Shown: positions 23,796 to 32,339 of the stretch, piece by piece
Position numbering within the stretch: position 1 is the stretch's first letter
Layout: each line of letters begins with the position of its first letter
DNA from: Vibrio penaeicida
GTDB taxonomy: Bacteria; Pseudomonadota; Gammaproteobacteria; Enterobacterales; Vibrionaceae
Length of the DNA: 41,379 bases
Reading direction: 5' to 3'
NCBI RefSeq assembly: GCF_030689305.1
Contig: NZ_JAUYVM010000029.1
Location: forward strand, 1-41,379
Program-made: the position numbers and the translations under genes
Notes under the pieces: generated by a model
What the model was told of the DNA's origin: nothing
What the model saw: the letters and a program-made list of their open reading frames with translations, nothing else
Database searches by the model: none

Positions 23796-25646
23796 ATGTC
23801 ATTTTCTAAACTTCGCGAGAATCTTCGCTTTAACTCGCGGTGGATTTTTTGCCTTTTAATATTGAACGCTGTTTTATTATCAGCGATAGGCATCCCTTAT
23901 GTAAGCTGGATGGATATTCCAGAAGGTAGCTGGCTATCCTACCCTTACATTTTTTCTACCCAAATTGGGCTATTTGGTCTGATGGCGTTGTTGTGCTCGC
24001 TTCCTTCTCTAATACTAATCTGGCTGCCCACACGGCTCTTTAGATGCATAGCCGTGTTACCTTTCATCGTCACTGCAATACTGGTTGCTGTCGATACCCA
24101 GGTGTATAACCAATATCGCTTTCATCTAAATGGCTTTGTCTTTGAGTTGCTGATTCAAGGTGGAGACCAAATCATTGATGTGTCATGGTTTACATTACTC
24201 GTTGGCGGGGTGGTCGCCTTTGGCCTTATCAACGCTATTATCATGACTATTGTCTTAGCAAATCGTTGGATTGAAACAAAGAAACGCTACTTGTTACTTG
24301 GAATCACGGTTTGGTTTAGCTGCTTGGTATTCAGCCAATTTACTCACGCTTGGAGATACGCCAATTTCGATCAAGTGATACCGAGTTACAGCCATCACTG
24401 GCCACTATATTTACCATTAACCGCAAATGATTACCTTGAAGATAACGGCTGGGTCGAGCAACAAGCAGGGCGCGATGCTCATACTAAAATTGCTCACCAG
24501 AAAGTAACCAACTTGAACTACCCGTTGAAACCCATTCAGCAGGCTGAAAATGCAAAAACACCCAATATCTTGATGATCGTATTGGATGCATGGCGTTTTG
24601 ATGATGCCAATGTGCAGGTAACACCAAATATTGAAAAGTTTGGTCAGAGAAGTTTAGTGTTTAAAGAGCACCTTAGTGGTGGCAACTCGACCCAAATGGG
24701 TATATTTAGCTTATTCTATGGCATACCTTCCACCTATTGGGATGCGGTACGCTCCAGCCAGCAGCAGCCCGTGTTGATGGAGACCTTACACTCACAGAAT
24801 TATGAAATGTCCATCCACGGATCTGCGCCTTTACATAGCCCACCATTCGATCGGACGGTTTTTGCTGGCGTGAAAGATTTAACAGTCACCACACCAGGTA
24901 ATACGCCAGCAGAGCGCGATCGTAAAATCACGGACGACTTCTTAGAGTTCTTGGAAAAACGAGATCCAAACAAGCCTTACTTTGGATTCATGTTTTACGA
25001 TGCCGCGCACGGGACTTCTTTTCCAGCAGAGATGGAGACACCTTTTACGCCTTATTGGGATCGCGTCGATCACGTTAAATTAAACAATGACTTCGACCCA
25101 GCAGAGTACCGTAACCGCTATAGAAACTCGCTGTACTACATCGACAAATTGGTCGGTGAAATATTGGATGAGTTGGAAGCATCAGGTGAATTAGAAAATA
25201 CCATCATCGTTATTACATCTGATCACGGTGAAGAATTTAACGATTACAAAAAGAACTATTGGGGACACGGCAGCAACTACGCTCCCGCTCAGGTTCACGT
25301 TCCGTTCTACTTATATCACCCTGAAAAAGAAGCCGATATTGTTCACACCAGAACCAGTCACCTAGATGTAGCGCCAACATTAATGAAGCAGCCATTGAGC
25401 GTGTCGAACGATGTTCGTGACTATAGTGTTGGAGAAGATTTGTTCACAACGAACAGACAAGAAAACTGGGTTATTGTCGGCAGTTACATGGATTATGGAA
25501 TTGTGGGCGGAAATGAAATTATCGTCAATCGACCGGGTGGCTATACGGAAATCACAGATCTAAAGCTCAACAAAAAAGCTGAGCGTACTATGCCAAACCG
25601 TGAATTGACAAAATTGCTTCAACAAATGTCTGTATATGCAAAGTAA
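23796..25646 (+). CDS. YejM/PbgA-like inner-membrane sulfatase-fold protein (DUF3413)
   Basis: A 616-residue protein with five N-terminal membrane segments (DUF3413, about residues 14-185) followed by a periplasmic sulfatase-fold domain (about 255-590; NILMIVLDAWRFDD with Asp264, HLSGGNSTQMGIF, ITSDHGEEFNDY). This is the architecture of YejM (PbgA/LapC), which controls LpxC stability and so lipopolysaccharide synthesis; the sulfatase-like site of YejM appears regulatory rather than hydrolytic. The ATG at 23796 is chosen because an upstream TTG start adds a stretch with no family match. Orthology with YejM is inferred from architecture; alkaline phosphatase-like transferases are the alternative. 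Confidence 0.85.
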   Translation: MSFSKLRENLRFNSRWIFCLLILNAVLLSAIGIPYVSWMDIPEGSWLSYPYIFSTQIGLFGLMALLCSLPSLILIWLPTRLFRCIAVLPFIVTAILVAVDTQVYNQYRFHLNGFVFELLIQGGDQIIDVSWFTLLVGGVVAFGLINAIIMTIVLANRWIETKKRYLLLGITVWFSCLVFSQFTHAWRYANFDQVIPSYSHHWPLYLPLTANDYLEDNGWVEQQAGRDAHTKIAHQKVTNLNYPLKPIQQAENAKTPNILMIVLDAWRFDDANVQVTPNIEKFGQRSLVFKEHLSGGNSTQMGIFSLFYGIPSTYWDAVRSSQQQPVLMETLHSQNYEMSIHGSAPLHSPPFDRTVFAGVKDLTVTTPGNTPAERDRKITDDFLEFLEKRDPNKPYFGFMFYDAAHGTSFPAEMETPFTPYWDRVDHVKLNNDFDPAEYRNRYRNSLYYIDKLVGEILDELEASGELENTIIVITSDHGEEFNDYKKNYWGHGSNYAPAQVHVPFYLYHPEKEADIVHTRTSHLDVAPTLMKQPLSVSNDVRDYSVGEDLFTTNRQENWVIVGSYMDYGIVGGNEIIVNRPGGYTEITDLKLNKKAERTMPNRELTKLLQQMSVYAK

Positions 25647-25689
25647 TTGCTAACGAAAACACCAGAAGATAAAACGATAAAACGAGAGC

Positions 25690-25721
25690 ATAAGCGCACT
25701 TAGCCGTGCGCTTATCTTTTT
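25690..25721 (+). terminator. Terminator shared with the end of nsrR
   Basis: ATAAGCGCAC and GTGCGCTTAT are perfect 10-bp arms around 6 bases, followed by CTTTTT on the plus strand, ending the YejM-like gene. The nsrR stop codon (TAA, complement at 25712-25714) lies inside the right-hand arm. On the minus strand the stem is followed by a weaker T-rich stretch, so it may work in both directions. Confidence 0.85.
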
Positions 25722-26134
25722 AGCAGAATTAGAAGCTCTGCGTTGTCGCTCAACATATCGGCGATCGTACAATGGTCCAGCTCTGCTAAAAAAGCCAATT
25801 TTGCACGTGCCAGATGCACTTTCAGTTTACACGCTGGCGTAATATGGCAAAAATCCGGTGCGCAGTTCACCACGTCTAAAGGCTCAATGTCTCTTACCAC
25901 ATTTCCTATTACAATGGTTTCGGCTGGGCGACCTAAACATATCCCGCCATTTTTTCCGCGAACCGTTTTCACGTAACCAAGCTGTCCTAGCTTGTTTATA
26001 ATCTTAACCATATGATTTTTAGACACATCAAAAGTGTCGCTGACCTTTTGGATGCTCGTCAATTCACCCGCAGGTAAAGAAGCCAGATATATCAAGGCGC
26101 GAATACCAAAATCGGTAAAGTTCGTTAGTTGCAA
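25712..26134 (-). CDS. nsrR: Nitric oxide-sensing repressor NsrR
   Basis: A 140-residue Rrf2-family repressor. The winged helix covers about residues 1-80 (SIQKVSDTFDVSKNHMVKIINKLGQLGYVKTVRGKNGG), and the cluster ligands Cys91, Cys96 and Cys102 are at exactly the positions reported for Escherichia coli NsrR. NO nitrosylates the Fe-S cluster and releases repression. It diverges from hmp across 111 bases that carry two NsrR-like operators, so it should control both genes. Its stop codon sits inside the terminator of the convergent gene. Confidence 0.95.
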   Translation of the reverse strand: MQLTNFTDFGIRALIYLASLPAGELTSIQKVSDTFDVSKNHMVKIINKLGQLGYVKTVRGKNGGICLGRPAETIVIGNVVRDIEPLDVVNCAPDFCHITPACKLKVHLARAKLAFLAELDHCTIADMLSDNAELLILLKR

Positions 26135-26181
26135 ATCAAATTCCTCTCGTCTGAGTAAATTGTAATTCTTCCATTGACTAA

Positions 26182-26204
26182 AAGATATATTTTAGATACA
26201 ACTT
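26182..26204. promoter_or_regulatory. NsrR operator, distal copy
   Basis: Compared with the 11-1-11 NsrR motif (half-site AAGATGCATTT and its complement), this 23-bp site matches 9 of 11 bases in the left arm and 8 of 11 in the right. It is in the nsrR-proximal part of the gap. Assignment is by motif and position next to nsrR. Confidence 0.6.
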
Positions 26205-26205
26205 T

Positions 26206-26230
26206 AAACATGCATTATAAATACATGTTT
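26206..26230. promoter_or_regulatory. NsrR operator, hmp-proximal copy
   Basis: A near-perfect 25-bp dyad with arms AAACATG and CATGTTT and symmetrical inner bases. The central 23 bases match the NsrR consensus at 18 of 22 positions. It ends 16 bases before the hmp ATG, a position that would block initiation when bound. Confidence 0.75.
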
Positions 26231-26245
26231 AAATAGGAAGCCCAA

Positions 26246-27418
26246 ATGCTCAAGCAATCAACCATAGATATCGTAAAATCCACAGCGCCACTCTTAGCCG
26301 AAACAGGTCCAGCTTTAACGGCACATTTCTACAATAGAATGTTCGCTCGCAACCCTGAGCTAAAAGACATCTTTAACCTAACTCATCAAGAAAACGGGGC
26401 ACAAAGAGAAGCGCTTTTCAATGCAATACACGGGTACGCGGCAAATATCGATAATATTGAAGTGCTGCTTCCCGCCGTGGAAAAAATCGCTCAGAAGCAT
26501 ACAAGTTTCAATATAACTTCAGAACAATATCAAATCGTTGGAAGCCATCTTCTTTCCACCATTGATGAGCTGTTTTCCCCAGGTCAAGAGGTGTTGGATG
26601 CGTGGGGAGAAGCCTATGGTTTACTTGCTAAAGTGTTTATTGACCGTGAAGAATCCATTTACACTGAAACTGAAGCTCAAACGGGAGGCTGGCGTGGAAC
26701 ACGTGAGTTTGTCGTAAAACAGAAAACACAAGAAAGCGGAGTCATTACTAGTTTTATTTTCGAACCAACAGATCAAAAACCAGTGGTGGATTACAAGCCG
26801 GGGCAATACTTAGGTCTCTACCTCAAACCAGAGCAATTTGAGCACCAAGAAATCCGTCAATACAGTCTATCTGATACGCCAAATGGAAGAAGCTATCGGA
26901 TTTCAGTGAAGCGTGAAGCTCAAGGGATCGTGTCTAATTTCCTGCATGATACGTTAAAAGAAGGGGATACCGTGAAGCTTGCACCTCCAAGTGGCGACTT
27001 TTTCTTCTCTAGTGATGAATTTACCCCAGTTGCCCTCATTTCGGCTGGCGTTGGAGTAACCCCATTACTCTCAATGTTAGAAACAATAAAAAATACTCAT
27101 AAAGCCCCTATTCACTGGCTACATGCAGCAGAGAACCAAGTTCATCATGCATTCTCTAAACGTGTAAACGAGCTAGAAAAATCCTATGAATTCGTTAACC
27201 AGTTCAATTGGTATCGAGAACATAAAGGGGAAGAGGAAGTGAGATCGGGGTTAATGGCGCTGGAACAGATCAAGGAACGTATTAACTGGGAAGAAACGGA
27301 TTTCTATTTCTGCGGTCCTGTCGCCTTCATGCAGTTCGCAGCTAGTCAGCTATTGGAGCTAGGCGTGTCAAAAGAACGTATTCATTATGAGTGCTTCGGT
27401 CCTCATAAGGTACTGTAA
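26246..27418 (+). CDS. hmp: Flavohemoprotein, nitric oxide dioxygenase
   Basis: A 390-residue three-domain NO dioxygenase that converts NO and O2 to nitrate with NADH. The globin domain (about 1-140) has the proximal His85 and the distal Tyr29, both at the standard numbers; the FAD-binding domain (about 150-255) has RQYSLSDTPN and the NAD domain (about 260-390) has SAGVGVTPLLSML and FYFCGPVAFMQFAA. It is controlled by the divergent NsrR through the adjacent operators. The gene ends close to motX, which faces it, with a 10-bp hairpin between. Confidence 0.98.
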   Translation: MLKQSTIDIVKSTAPLLAETGPALTAHFYNRMFARNPELKDIFNLTHQENGAQREALFNAIHGYAANIDNIEVLLPAVEKIAQKHTSFNITSEQYQIVGSHLLSTIDELFSPGQEVLDAWGEAYGLLAKVFIDREESIYTETEAQTGGWRGTREFVVKQKTQESGVITSFIFEPTDQKPVVDYKPGQYLGLYLKPEQFEHQEIRQYSLSDTPNGRSYRISVKREAQGIVSNFLHDTLKEGDTVKLAPPSGDFFFSSDEFTPVALISAGVGVTPLLSMLETIKNTHKAPIHWLHAAENQVHHAFSKRVNELEKSYEFVNQFNWYREHKGEEEVRSGLMALEQIKERINWEETDFYFCGPVAFMQFAASQLLELGVSKERIHYECFGPHKVL

Positions 27419-27434
27419 GCCTGACTGACAAAAT

Positions 27435-27462
27435 CAACATGCCCGACACGTTGGGCATGTTG
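27435..27462. terminator. Hairpin between hmp and motX
   Basis: CAACATGCCC and GGGCATGTTG form a perfect 10-bp stem with an 8-base loop in the 47-base convergent gap. The plus-strand tail is not T-rich, and the minus-strand tail (ATTTTGTC) is only weakly so; probable two-way transcription terminator. Confidence 0.6.
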
Positions 27463-27465
27463 AAT

Positions 27466-28104
27466 CTACCAGAATGTGGAACGTCGTTTTGCTCTTGCGA
27501 TTATGTTTTCAGGCATACGTTGCTCTAGCCCTTGCCGCAACATAGAAATCCTTCGGTGTTGTCGTTTATCTGGTGTTACCGAATTATACAGCCACCGATA
27601 GGCGTCTTCATAATCCAAAGGGCTGCCATAGTCTCGAAGTAAAAGTTCAGCTAAATGAATTCGAGCGTTAATGTTCCCCATGGATGCTGCTTCTCGAAGG
27701 TAAGGAATAGCACGCTCTTTATCTTGCTGAACCAAAGTCCCTCTAGAATAATACCGCCCTATTTGCTCTAGAGCCGCAGGTAAACCTTGGTGTGCTGCAT
27801 TTTCCATATAGTAGAGACCTAACTCCACATCTTGATCAACACATACTCCCCAAGCCAGCATATCGCCATATAGAAATTCATAAGCAGGCAGGCTTATTCG
27901 AGTCGCACGAGCAACGATATCCTCTACAAGCTGGCAACTGTCGGCCTTCACTCGCTCGAGATGTTTGTTCTTTTCAATCAGATTGATCAGTTCAGCTTCG
28001 GAGTAAACTGGCACTGGCCCCCCAATATGGCTATCTGCACTCGCAATGCCAACTCGGGAACACAATGCGAGTAACAACGAAGCCGTCACAGCTCGTAGTT
28101 TCAT
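27466..28104 (-). CDS. motX: Sodium-driven flagellar motor protein MotX
   Basis: A 212-residue periplasmic component of the polar-flagellum Na+ motor. MotX forms the T ring with MotY and is needed to assemble the PomAB stator. A signal peptide covers residues 1-23 (cut after ASA). Sel1-type repeats span about 75-175 (EFLYGDMLAWGVCVDQDVEL, LPAALEQIGRYYSRGTLVQQ and NINARIHLAELLLRDYG). Cys57 and Cys88 may form a disulfide. A textbook sigma-28 promoter lies 31-57 bases upstream, matching its place among late flagellar genes. It follows purA in the same direction but is separated from it by a terminator. Confidence 0.95.
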   Translation of the reverse strand: MKLRAVTASLLLALCSRVGIASADSHIGGPVPVYSEAELINLIEKNKHLERVKADSCQLVEDIVARATRISLPAYEFLYGDMLAWGVCVDQDVELGLYYMENAAHQGLPAALEQIGRYYSRGTLVQQDKERAIPYLREAASMGNINARIHLAELLLRDYGSPLDYEDAYRWLYNSVTPDKRQHRRISMLRQGLEQRMPENIIARAKRRSTFW

Positions 28105-28134
28105 AATCGCACTCTTTATTCATACCGTGCTTTT

Positions 28135-28161
28135 GTATCGGCAATAACTGCTAACTCTTTA
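28135..28161 (-). promoter_or_regulatory. Sigma-28 (FliA) promoter of motX
   Basis: On the minus strand TAAAG (complement 28157-28161), 14 bases, then GCCGATAC (complement 28135-28142). This matches the flagellar sigma-28 consensus TAAAG-N14/15-GCCGATAA almost exactly. The promoter sits 31 bases ahead of the motX ATG. Confidence 0.85.
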
Positions 28162-28188
28162 GACAAGTATTGCCGATATTTGGCAATA
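28136..28188. repeat. Inverted repeats around the motX promoter
   Basis: TATCGGCAATA (28136-28146), which overlaps the sigma-28 -10 element, is exactly inverted at 28168-28178 as TATTGCCGATA, 21 bases apart. A second dyad, TATTGCC/GGCAATA, overlaps it at 28168-28188. Together they make a cluster of TTGCCGATA-type half-sites around the promoter. Confidence 0.6.
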
Positions 28189-28228
28189 TTTTGCCAGAGA
28201 GCGAATAAAAAGTAATCGGAAAAGATAT

Positions 28229-28258
28229 AAAAAATGCCAGCTTAAGTAAGCTGGCATT
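28229..28258 (-). terminator. Rho-independent terminator of purA
   Basis: AATGCCAGCTTA and TAAGCTGGCATT form a 12-bp stem with a 2-base apex (28233-28258), followed on the minus strand by a T-run (TTTTTTATA). It lies 25 bases past the purA stop and isolates motX from purA transcription. Confidence 0.92.
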
Positions 28259-28282
28259 CTAAATTATCTAAAGTTCAGTTGG

Positions 28283-29599
28283 TTACGAGTTGAATGGGTG
28301 AACTTTGATGATGGTTTCATTGCGGTCAGGACCTGTAGAAACGATATCTACTGGTACACCTGTCAACTCTTCAATGCGCTTAATGTAGTCAAGAGCAGCT
28401 TGAGGAAGCGCATCGATTGACTTAGCACCGAAAGTAGTCTCAGACCAACCAGGCATGGTTTCGTAAATTGGCGTAGCTTCTTCAAATGATTCAGCAGCCA
28501 TTGGCGAAACCTCTAGGATAGAGCCATCTTTCATCTTGTAACCAGTACAGATTTTCAGCTCTTCTAGACCGTCCAGTACGTCCAGCTTCGTTAAACAGAA
28601 ACCAGAAATAGAGTTGATCTGAATTGCACGGCGCATCGCCACTGCATCAAACCAACCAGTGCGGCGTAGGCGACCCGTTGTCGCACCAAACTCGTGACCT
28701 ACATCACCTAGGTGTTTACCAACAGGATCTTGCTTATCTAGACCATCATACAGCTCGGTAGGGAAAGGACCTGAACCTACACGTGTACAATATGCCTTAG
28801 TAATACCAAGGATATAACCGATGTGACGAGGACCAAAACCAGAACCTGCTGCAACACCACCTGCTGTCGTGTTAGATGACGTTACATATGGGTAAGTACC
28901 ATGGTCAATATCAAGTAGCGTACCTTGAGCACCTTCAAACATGATCTTATCACCACGCTTACGAGCAGCATCAAGTTCATCAGTCACGTCGATAACCATA
29001 GACGTTAGAAGGTCGGCATAGCTCATCGCTTGCTCAAGCACTTCTTCGTAACTTACTGGCTCAACTTTGTAGAAGTTCGCTAACTGGAAATTATGGTATT
29101 CCATAACTTCTTTCAGTTTCTCTGCGAATGCTTCTTTATCGAATAAATCACCCACACGAAGACCGCGACGAGCAACTTTATCTTCATAAGCAGGACCGAT
29201 ACCACGACCTGTTGTACCAATTGCTTTTTTGCCAAGAGCGATTTCGCGCGCTTGATCAAGAGCAATGTGATAAGGAAGAATTAAAGGACAAGCTTCAGAA
29301 ATGAAAAGACGCTCGCTCACTGGGATGCCACGCTCTTCAAGAGGTTTCATTTCTTTTAGAAGTGCTTCAGGTGATAGAACAACACCATTACCGATAACAC
29401 ATTTTACGTTATCGCGAAGAATACCTGATGGAATTAAATGAAGAACGGTTTTTTCACCGTCGATGACTAGAGTGTGACCTGCATTGTGACCGCCTTGGTA
29501 GCGAACCACGTATTTTGCATCTTCAGTTAAAAGGTCTACGATTTTACCTTTACCTTCGTCACCCCACTGGGTGCCTAGAACGACTACGTTATTTCCCAT
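28283..29599 (-). CDS. purA: Adenylosuccinate synthetase
   Basis: A 438-residue enzyme that joins IMP and aspartate, using GTP, to make adenylosuccinate in AMP synthesis. GTQWGDEGKGKIVDLL (residues 10-25) is the GTP loop with catalytic Asp and the following QGGHNAGHTLV with catalytic His; GTTGRGIGPAYEDK and the TTTGRLRRTGWFDAV segment complete the active site. The gene ends in its own terminator. A TAGAAT hexamer on the minus strand about 37 bases before the ATG may be the promoter -10, with a weak -35. Confidence 0.99.
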   Translation of the reverse strand: MGNNVVVLGTQWGDEGKGKIVDLLTEDAKYVVRYQGGHNAGHTLVIDGEKTVLHLIPSGILRDNVKCVIGNGVVLSPEALLKEMKPLEERGIPVSERLFISEACPLILPYHIALDQAREIALGKKAIGTTGRGIGPAYEDKVARRGLRVGDLFDKEAFAEKLKEVMEYHNFQLANFYKVEPVSYEEVLEQAMSYADLLTSMVIDVTDELDAARKRGDKIMFEGAQGTLLDIDHGTYPYVTSSNTTAGGVAAGSGFGPRHIGYILGITKAYCTRVGSGPFPTELYDGLDKQDPVGKHLGDVGHEFGATTGRLRRTGWFDAVAMRRAIQINSISGFCLTKLDVLDGLEELKICTGYKMKDGSILEVSPMAAESFEEATPIYETMPGWSETTFGAKSIDALPQAALDYIKRIEELTGVPVDIVSTGPDRNETIIKVHPFNS

Positions 29600-29798
29600 C
29601 TTTCCAAGTCTGATTGCTAGTTAAAAATGGATTCTAGCACCTTAAAATAAAAGATGCAGTCATTTTTTAGGCATAAAAGTGAAACACTTGCTTAACCTTA
29701 TGTCCCGGAAGGAATAATAATCAAGTATTAGAATAATAACAGGCGAAAGCCCTTATATTTATAGTGAAAATCGTTGTGTACTAAGCTCTGAAAGGCAT

Positions 29799-29984
29799 CT
29801 AAGCAAATACGTAAGCGATGACCGCTCCAGTCACAACTAAACAACCACCAATTCTTCTCAGCTGATTATCTTCTTGATCGCTAAGCTGCTTGATCATATT
29901 ACGCCACCCGTTAGGGGCAAGTAACGGACCAAGACCTTCAACAACGAGAACTAATCCAAGTGCAAGCCATAGGGAGTCTGACAT
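29799..29984 (-). CDS. yjeT: YjeT-like small inner-membrane protein (DUF2065)
   Basis: A 61-residue protein with two hydrophobic segments (SLWLALGLVLVVEGLGPLLA, residues 4-23, and GGCLVVTGAVIAYVFA at 46-61), the DUF2065 pattern. It is thought to be an inner-membrane protein of unknown role. It lies after hflC, as in Escherichia coli, but a strong terminator at 30018-30040 stands between, so expression may depend on readthrough. A 199-base gap with no gene separates it from purA. Confidence 0.85.
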   Translation of the reverse strand: MSDSLWLALGLVLVVEGLGPLLAPNGWRNMIKQLSDQEDNQLRRIGGCLVVTGAVIAYVFA

Positions 29985-30017
29985 AACGTATCTTCTTGAT
30001 ATTAGGTTAATGGGTAC

Positions 30018-30040
30018 AAAAAAGCCCCTTTCGGGGCTTT
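30018..30040 (-). terminator. Rho-independent terminator after hflC
   Basis: AAAGCCCC and GGGGCTTT form an 8-bp stem with a tetraloop, followed on the minus strand by a run of T (complement of A18-23). It marks the end of the amiB-hflC operon. Confidence 0.93.
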
Positions 30041-30060
30041 ATATATCTGATTTCTTGGCG

Positions 30061-31110
30061 CTACTTAGCTACTTGGCCTCTAGCGTCATTCATGTACTTG
30101 AAGAACTCACTGTTCGGGTCAAGCACAAGAATATCACTCTTACTGCTGAATGATTTCTCATACGCATTTAGAGAGCGAAGGAAGCTAAAGAATTCAGGAT
30201 CTTTACTGTATGAATCAGAGTAAATCTTAGCAGCTCTCGCATCGGCTTCACCTCGTGTGACTCGCGCAGTTCTGTCTGCTTCAGCCAGCACGGTTGCCAC
30301 TTCAAGTTCCGCTTGAGCACGAATAACTTCGGCTTTCTCACGACCTTGAGAACGGTGCTTACGCGCTACAGATTCACGCTCAGCACGCATACGACGATAG
30401 ATGGATTCACTGATTTCATCTGGTAAGTTGATTTTCTTCATACGGAAGTCAACTACTTCAATACCTAAATCGTTACTTGCGCTTACGCGAGTATCGTTAA
30501 GTACATCAGCCATGATCTTGTCACGCTCACCGTCGATCTCTAGCGCTTGTTTAGCCGCTTCAGATGCTAACTCTTCGGTGTTCAAATCTTCTGGAAGTAC
30601 ATCGACATTTCGAGGACCAGATACAATCTGCTTGATCTCACGAGCACCGATTTCAGAACGAAGAACATCCGTTACTTTACGCTCAAGTAGTGCTTGAGCT
30701 GTCAGTGAGTCGCCGCCACCCGTTGCCAGGTAGTACTGACCAAAGTCATCAATTCTCCACTTAACGTAAGAATCGATGATCACGTCTTTTTTCTCAGATG
30801 TTACAAAACGGTCGGCACGTCCATCCATCGTTTGAATACGAGCATCAAGACGTTTTACGCGATCAAACAACGGTAATTTGAAATGCAGACCAGGGTTATA
30901 AATCTTTGAGATGATAACAGGTTCCCCGTTTTCATCTAGAACGTCTACAACTGTTTCTATGTCGTTTTCAACAACGGTTTCCGTTTTCGTGTCTTTTTGT
31001 ACCTCACCGAAGCGGATTACAATACCCTTTTCACCTTCAGGAATCACAAACACAGACATGAGAAACAGCGCGAGTGCTACAACGAGTACAGGGATCATTA
31101 ATTTACGCAT
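30061..31110 (-). CDS. hflC: HflC, FtsH protease modulator
   Basis: A 349-residue SPFH/band 7 protein anchored by one N-terminal segment (residues 4-22, with ALFLMSVFVIPEG) with most of the chain on the periplasmic side. HflC and HflK form the cage that surrounds FtsH and limits its access to membrane substrates. The SPFH domain covers about 25-260 and a helical region follows. It is somewhat longer than the 334-residue Escherichia coli protein because of an acidic insert near residues 40-65. It follows hflK after 2 bases and ends at a terminator. Confidence 0.97.
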   Translation of the reverse strand: MRKLMIPVLVVALALFLMSVFVIPEGEKGIVIRFGEVQKDTKTETVVENDIETVVDVLDENGEPVIISKIYNPGLHFKLPLFDRVKRLDARIQTMDGRADRFVTSEKKDVIIDSYVKWRIDDFGQYYLATGGGDSLTAQALLERKVTDVLRSEIGAREIKQIVSGPRNVDVLPEDLNTEELASEAAKQALEIDGERDKIMADVLNDTRVSASNDLGIEVVDFRMKKINLPDEISESIYRRMRAERESVARKHRSQGREKAEVIRAQAELEVATVLAEADRTARVTRGEADARAAKIYSDSYSKDPEFFSFLRSLNAYEKSFSSKSDILVLDPNSEFFKYMNDARGQVAK

Positions 31111-31112
31111 AA

Positions 31113-32294
31113 TTAGTATCTCCCTTGACGTGAGCCGTTAGAGCGAGACTGCGTAGATGATGAGGTATCAGTACGCTCTGATTCCAATTCAATCTGATCA
31201 TATGCAGATGTCGATTTCGCCTTACGTTTAGTATTTGAAGCCTCTGCCGCCTGACCTGTAATCTTGTCGATTGGCAAGTACAGTAGGTTACCGCTAGACT
31301 CAGAGTCAATGAGAACCTTCGATGTACTGGTGTACACCTCTTCCATTGTATCTAAGTACAAACGATCACGAGTTACATCAGGAGCCGCTTGATATTCAGG
31401 CAGTAGCTTCTCAAATTGAGCAACCTGACCAAGAGCCTCATTGATTGTCCGTTCAGAGTAACCCAAAGCTTCTTTCTTCAAACGTTCTGAACGACCAGTC
31501 GCTTTAGGCAAGATTTCATTCTTATAAGCTTCTGCTTCACGAACAAAACGTTCTTCATCTTCTCGAGCCGCAATCGCGTCATCAAACGCATCTTTTACCT
31601 GCTCAGGTGGACGCGCTGATTGGAAGTTCACATCCACAACCACAATGCCCATATCGTAACCATCAATAATACGATTTAACGTTTCTTGCGTACTTTGACG
31701 GATTTGCTGACGACCACTCGTAAGAATGCTATCCATCAGAGAATCACCAATTACCGCACGAAGCGCAGAATCAGTAGCCTGACGCAAGCTGTCATCGGCA
31801 TTAGTTACTACATATAGATATTTGTATGGATCAGACACACGGTACTGAACACCCATTTCAACGGTTACAACGTTTTCATCTTTTGTAAGCATCAAGCCAG
31901 ATGCTCTTAGTGAGCGAATTGCTTGTACGTTAACCAGTTCATAAGAATCGATAAATTTAGGGTGCCACTTAAGACCAGGACCTTCAATGCGGTCTTCTTT
32001 ACCTAGGCGCAAAACAACAGAACGCTCTGCTTCGCCGACGGTGTAGAAACCAGACACTACCCAAATTACGATGGCAACAACTGCAATCAAACCTAAACCG
32101 ATAGCACCACCGCCACCGATAGAAGCTCCGTTGCCTCCGCGCTTACCAAATTTTCCACCCAGTTTCTGACTCAGCTTATTAAACACTTCATCTAAATCTG
32201 GTGGACCTTGATCTCGACCACGATTTTTATTCCCCCAAGGGTCTTTATCGCGGCCATTATCGCCGTTGTTATTTCCAGGCTCATTCCACGCCAT
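31113..32294 (-). CDS. hflK: HflK, FtsH protease modulator
   Basis: A 393-residue SPFH/band 7 protein. The N-terminal cytoplasmic segment is rich in Asn, Gly and Asp (residues 1-60), one membrane segment covers about 67-88 (GLGLIAVVAIVIWVVSGFY), and the SPFH domain follows (about 89-340). The C-terminus is a Ser/Thr/Arg-rich tail. It partners with HflC in the FtsH-HflKC complex. It is 45 bases downstream of hflX and 2 bases upstream of hflC. Confidence 0.97.
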   Translation of the reverse strand: MAWNEPGNNNGDNGRDKDPWGNKNRGRDQGPPDLDEVFNKLSQKLGGKFGKRGGNGASIGGGGAIGLGLIAVVAIVIWVVSGFYTVGEAERSVVLRLGKEDRIEGPGLKWHPKFIDSYELVNVQAIRSLRASGLMLTKDENVVTVEMGVQYRVSDPYKYLYVVTNADDSLRQATDSALRAVIGDSLMDSILTSGRQQIRQSTQETLNRIIDGYDMGIVVVDVNFQSARPPEQVKDAFDDAIAAREDEERFVREAEAYKNEILPKATGRSERLKKEALGYSERTINEALGQVAQFEKLLPEYQAAPDVTRDRLYLDTMEEVYTSTSKVLIDSESSGNLLYLPIDKITGQAAEASNTKRKAKSTSAYDQIELESERTDTSSSTQSRSNGSRQGRY

Positions 32295-32339
32295 TAGAAA
32301 GCTCCATCATTTGATATGACGTTATACTGTAGCAGTCCT

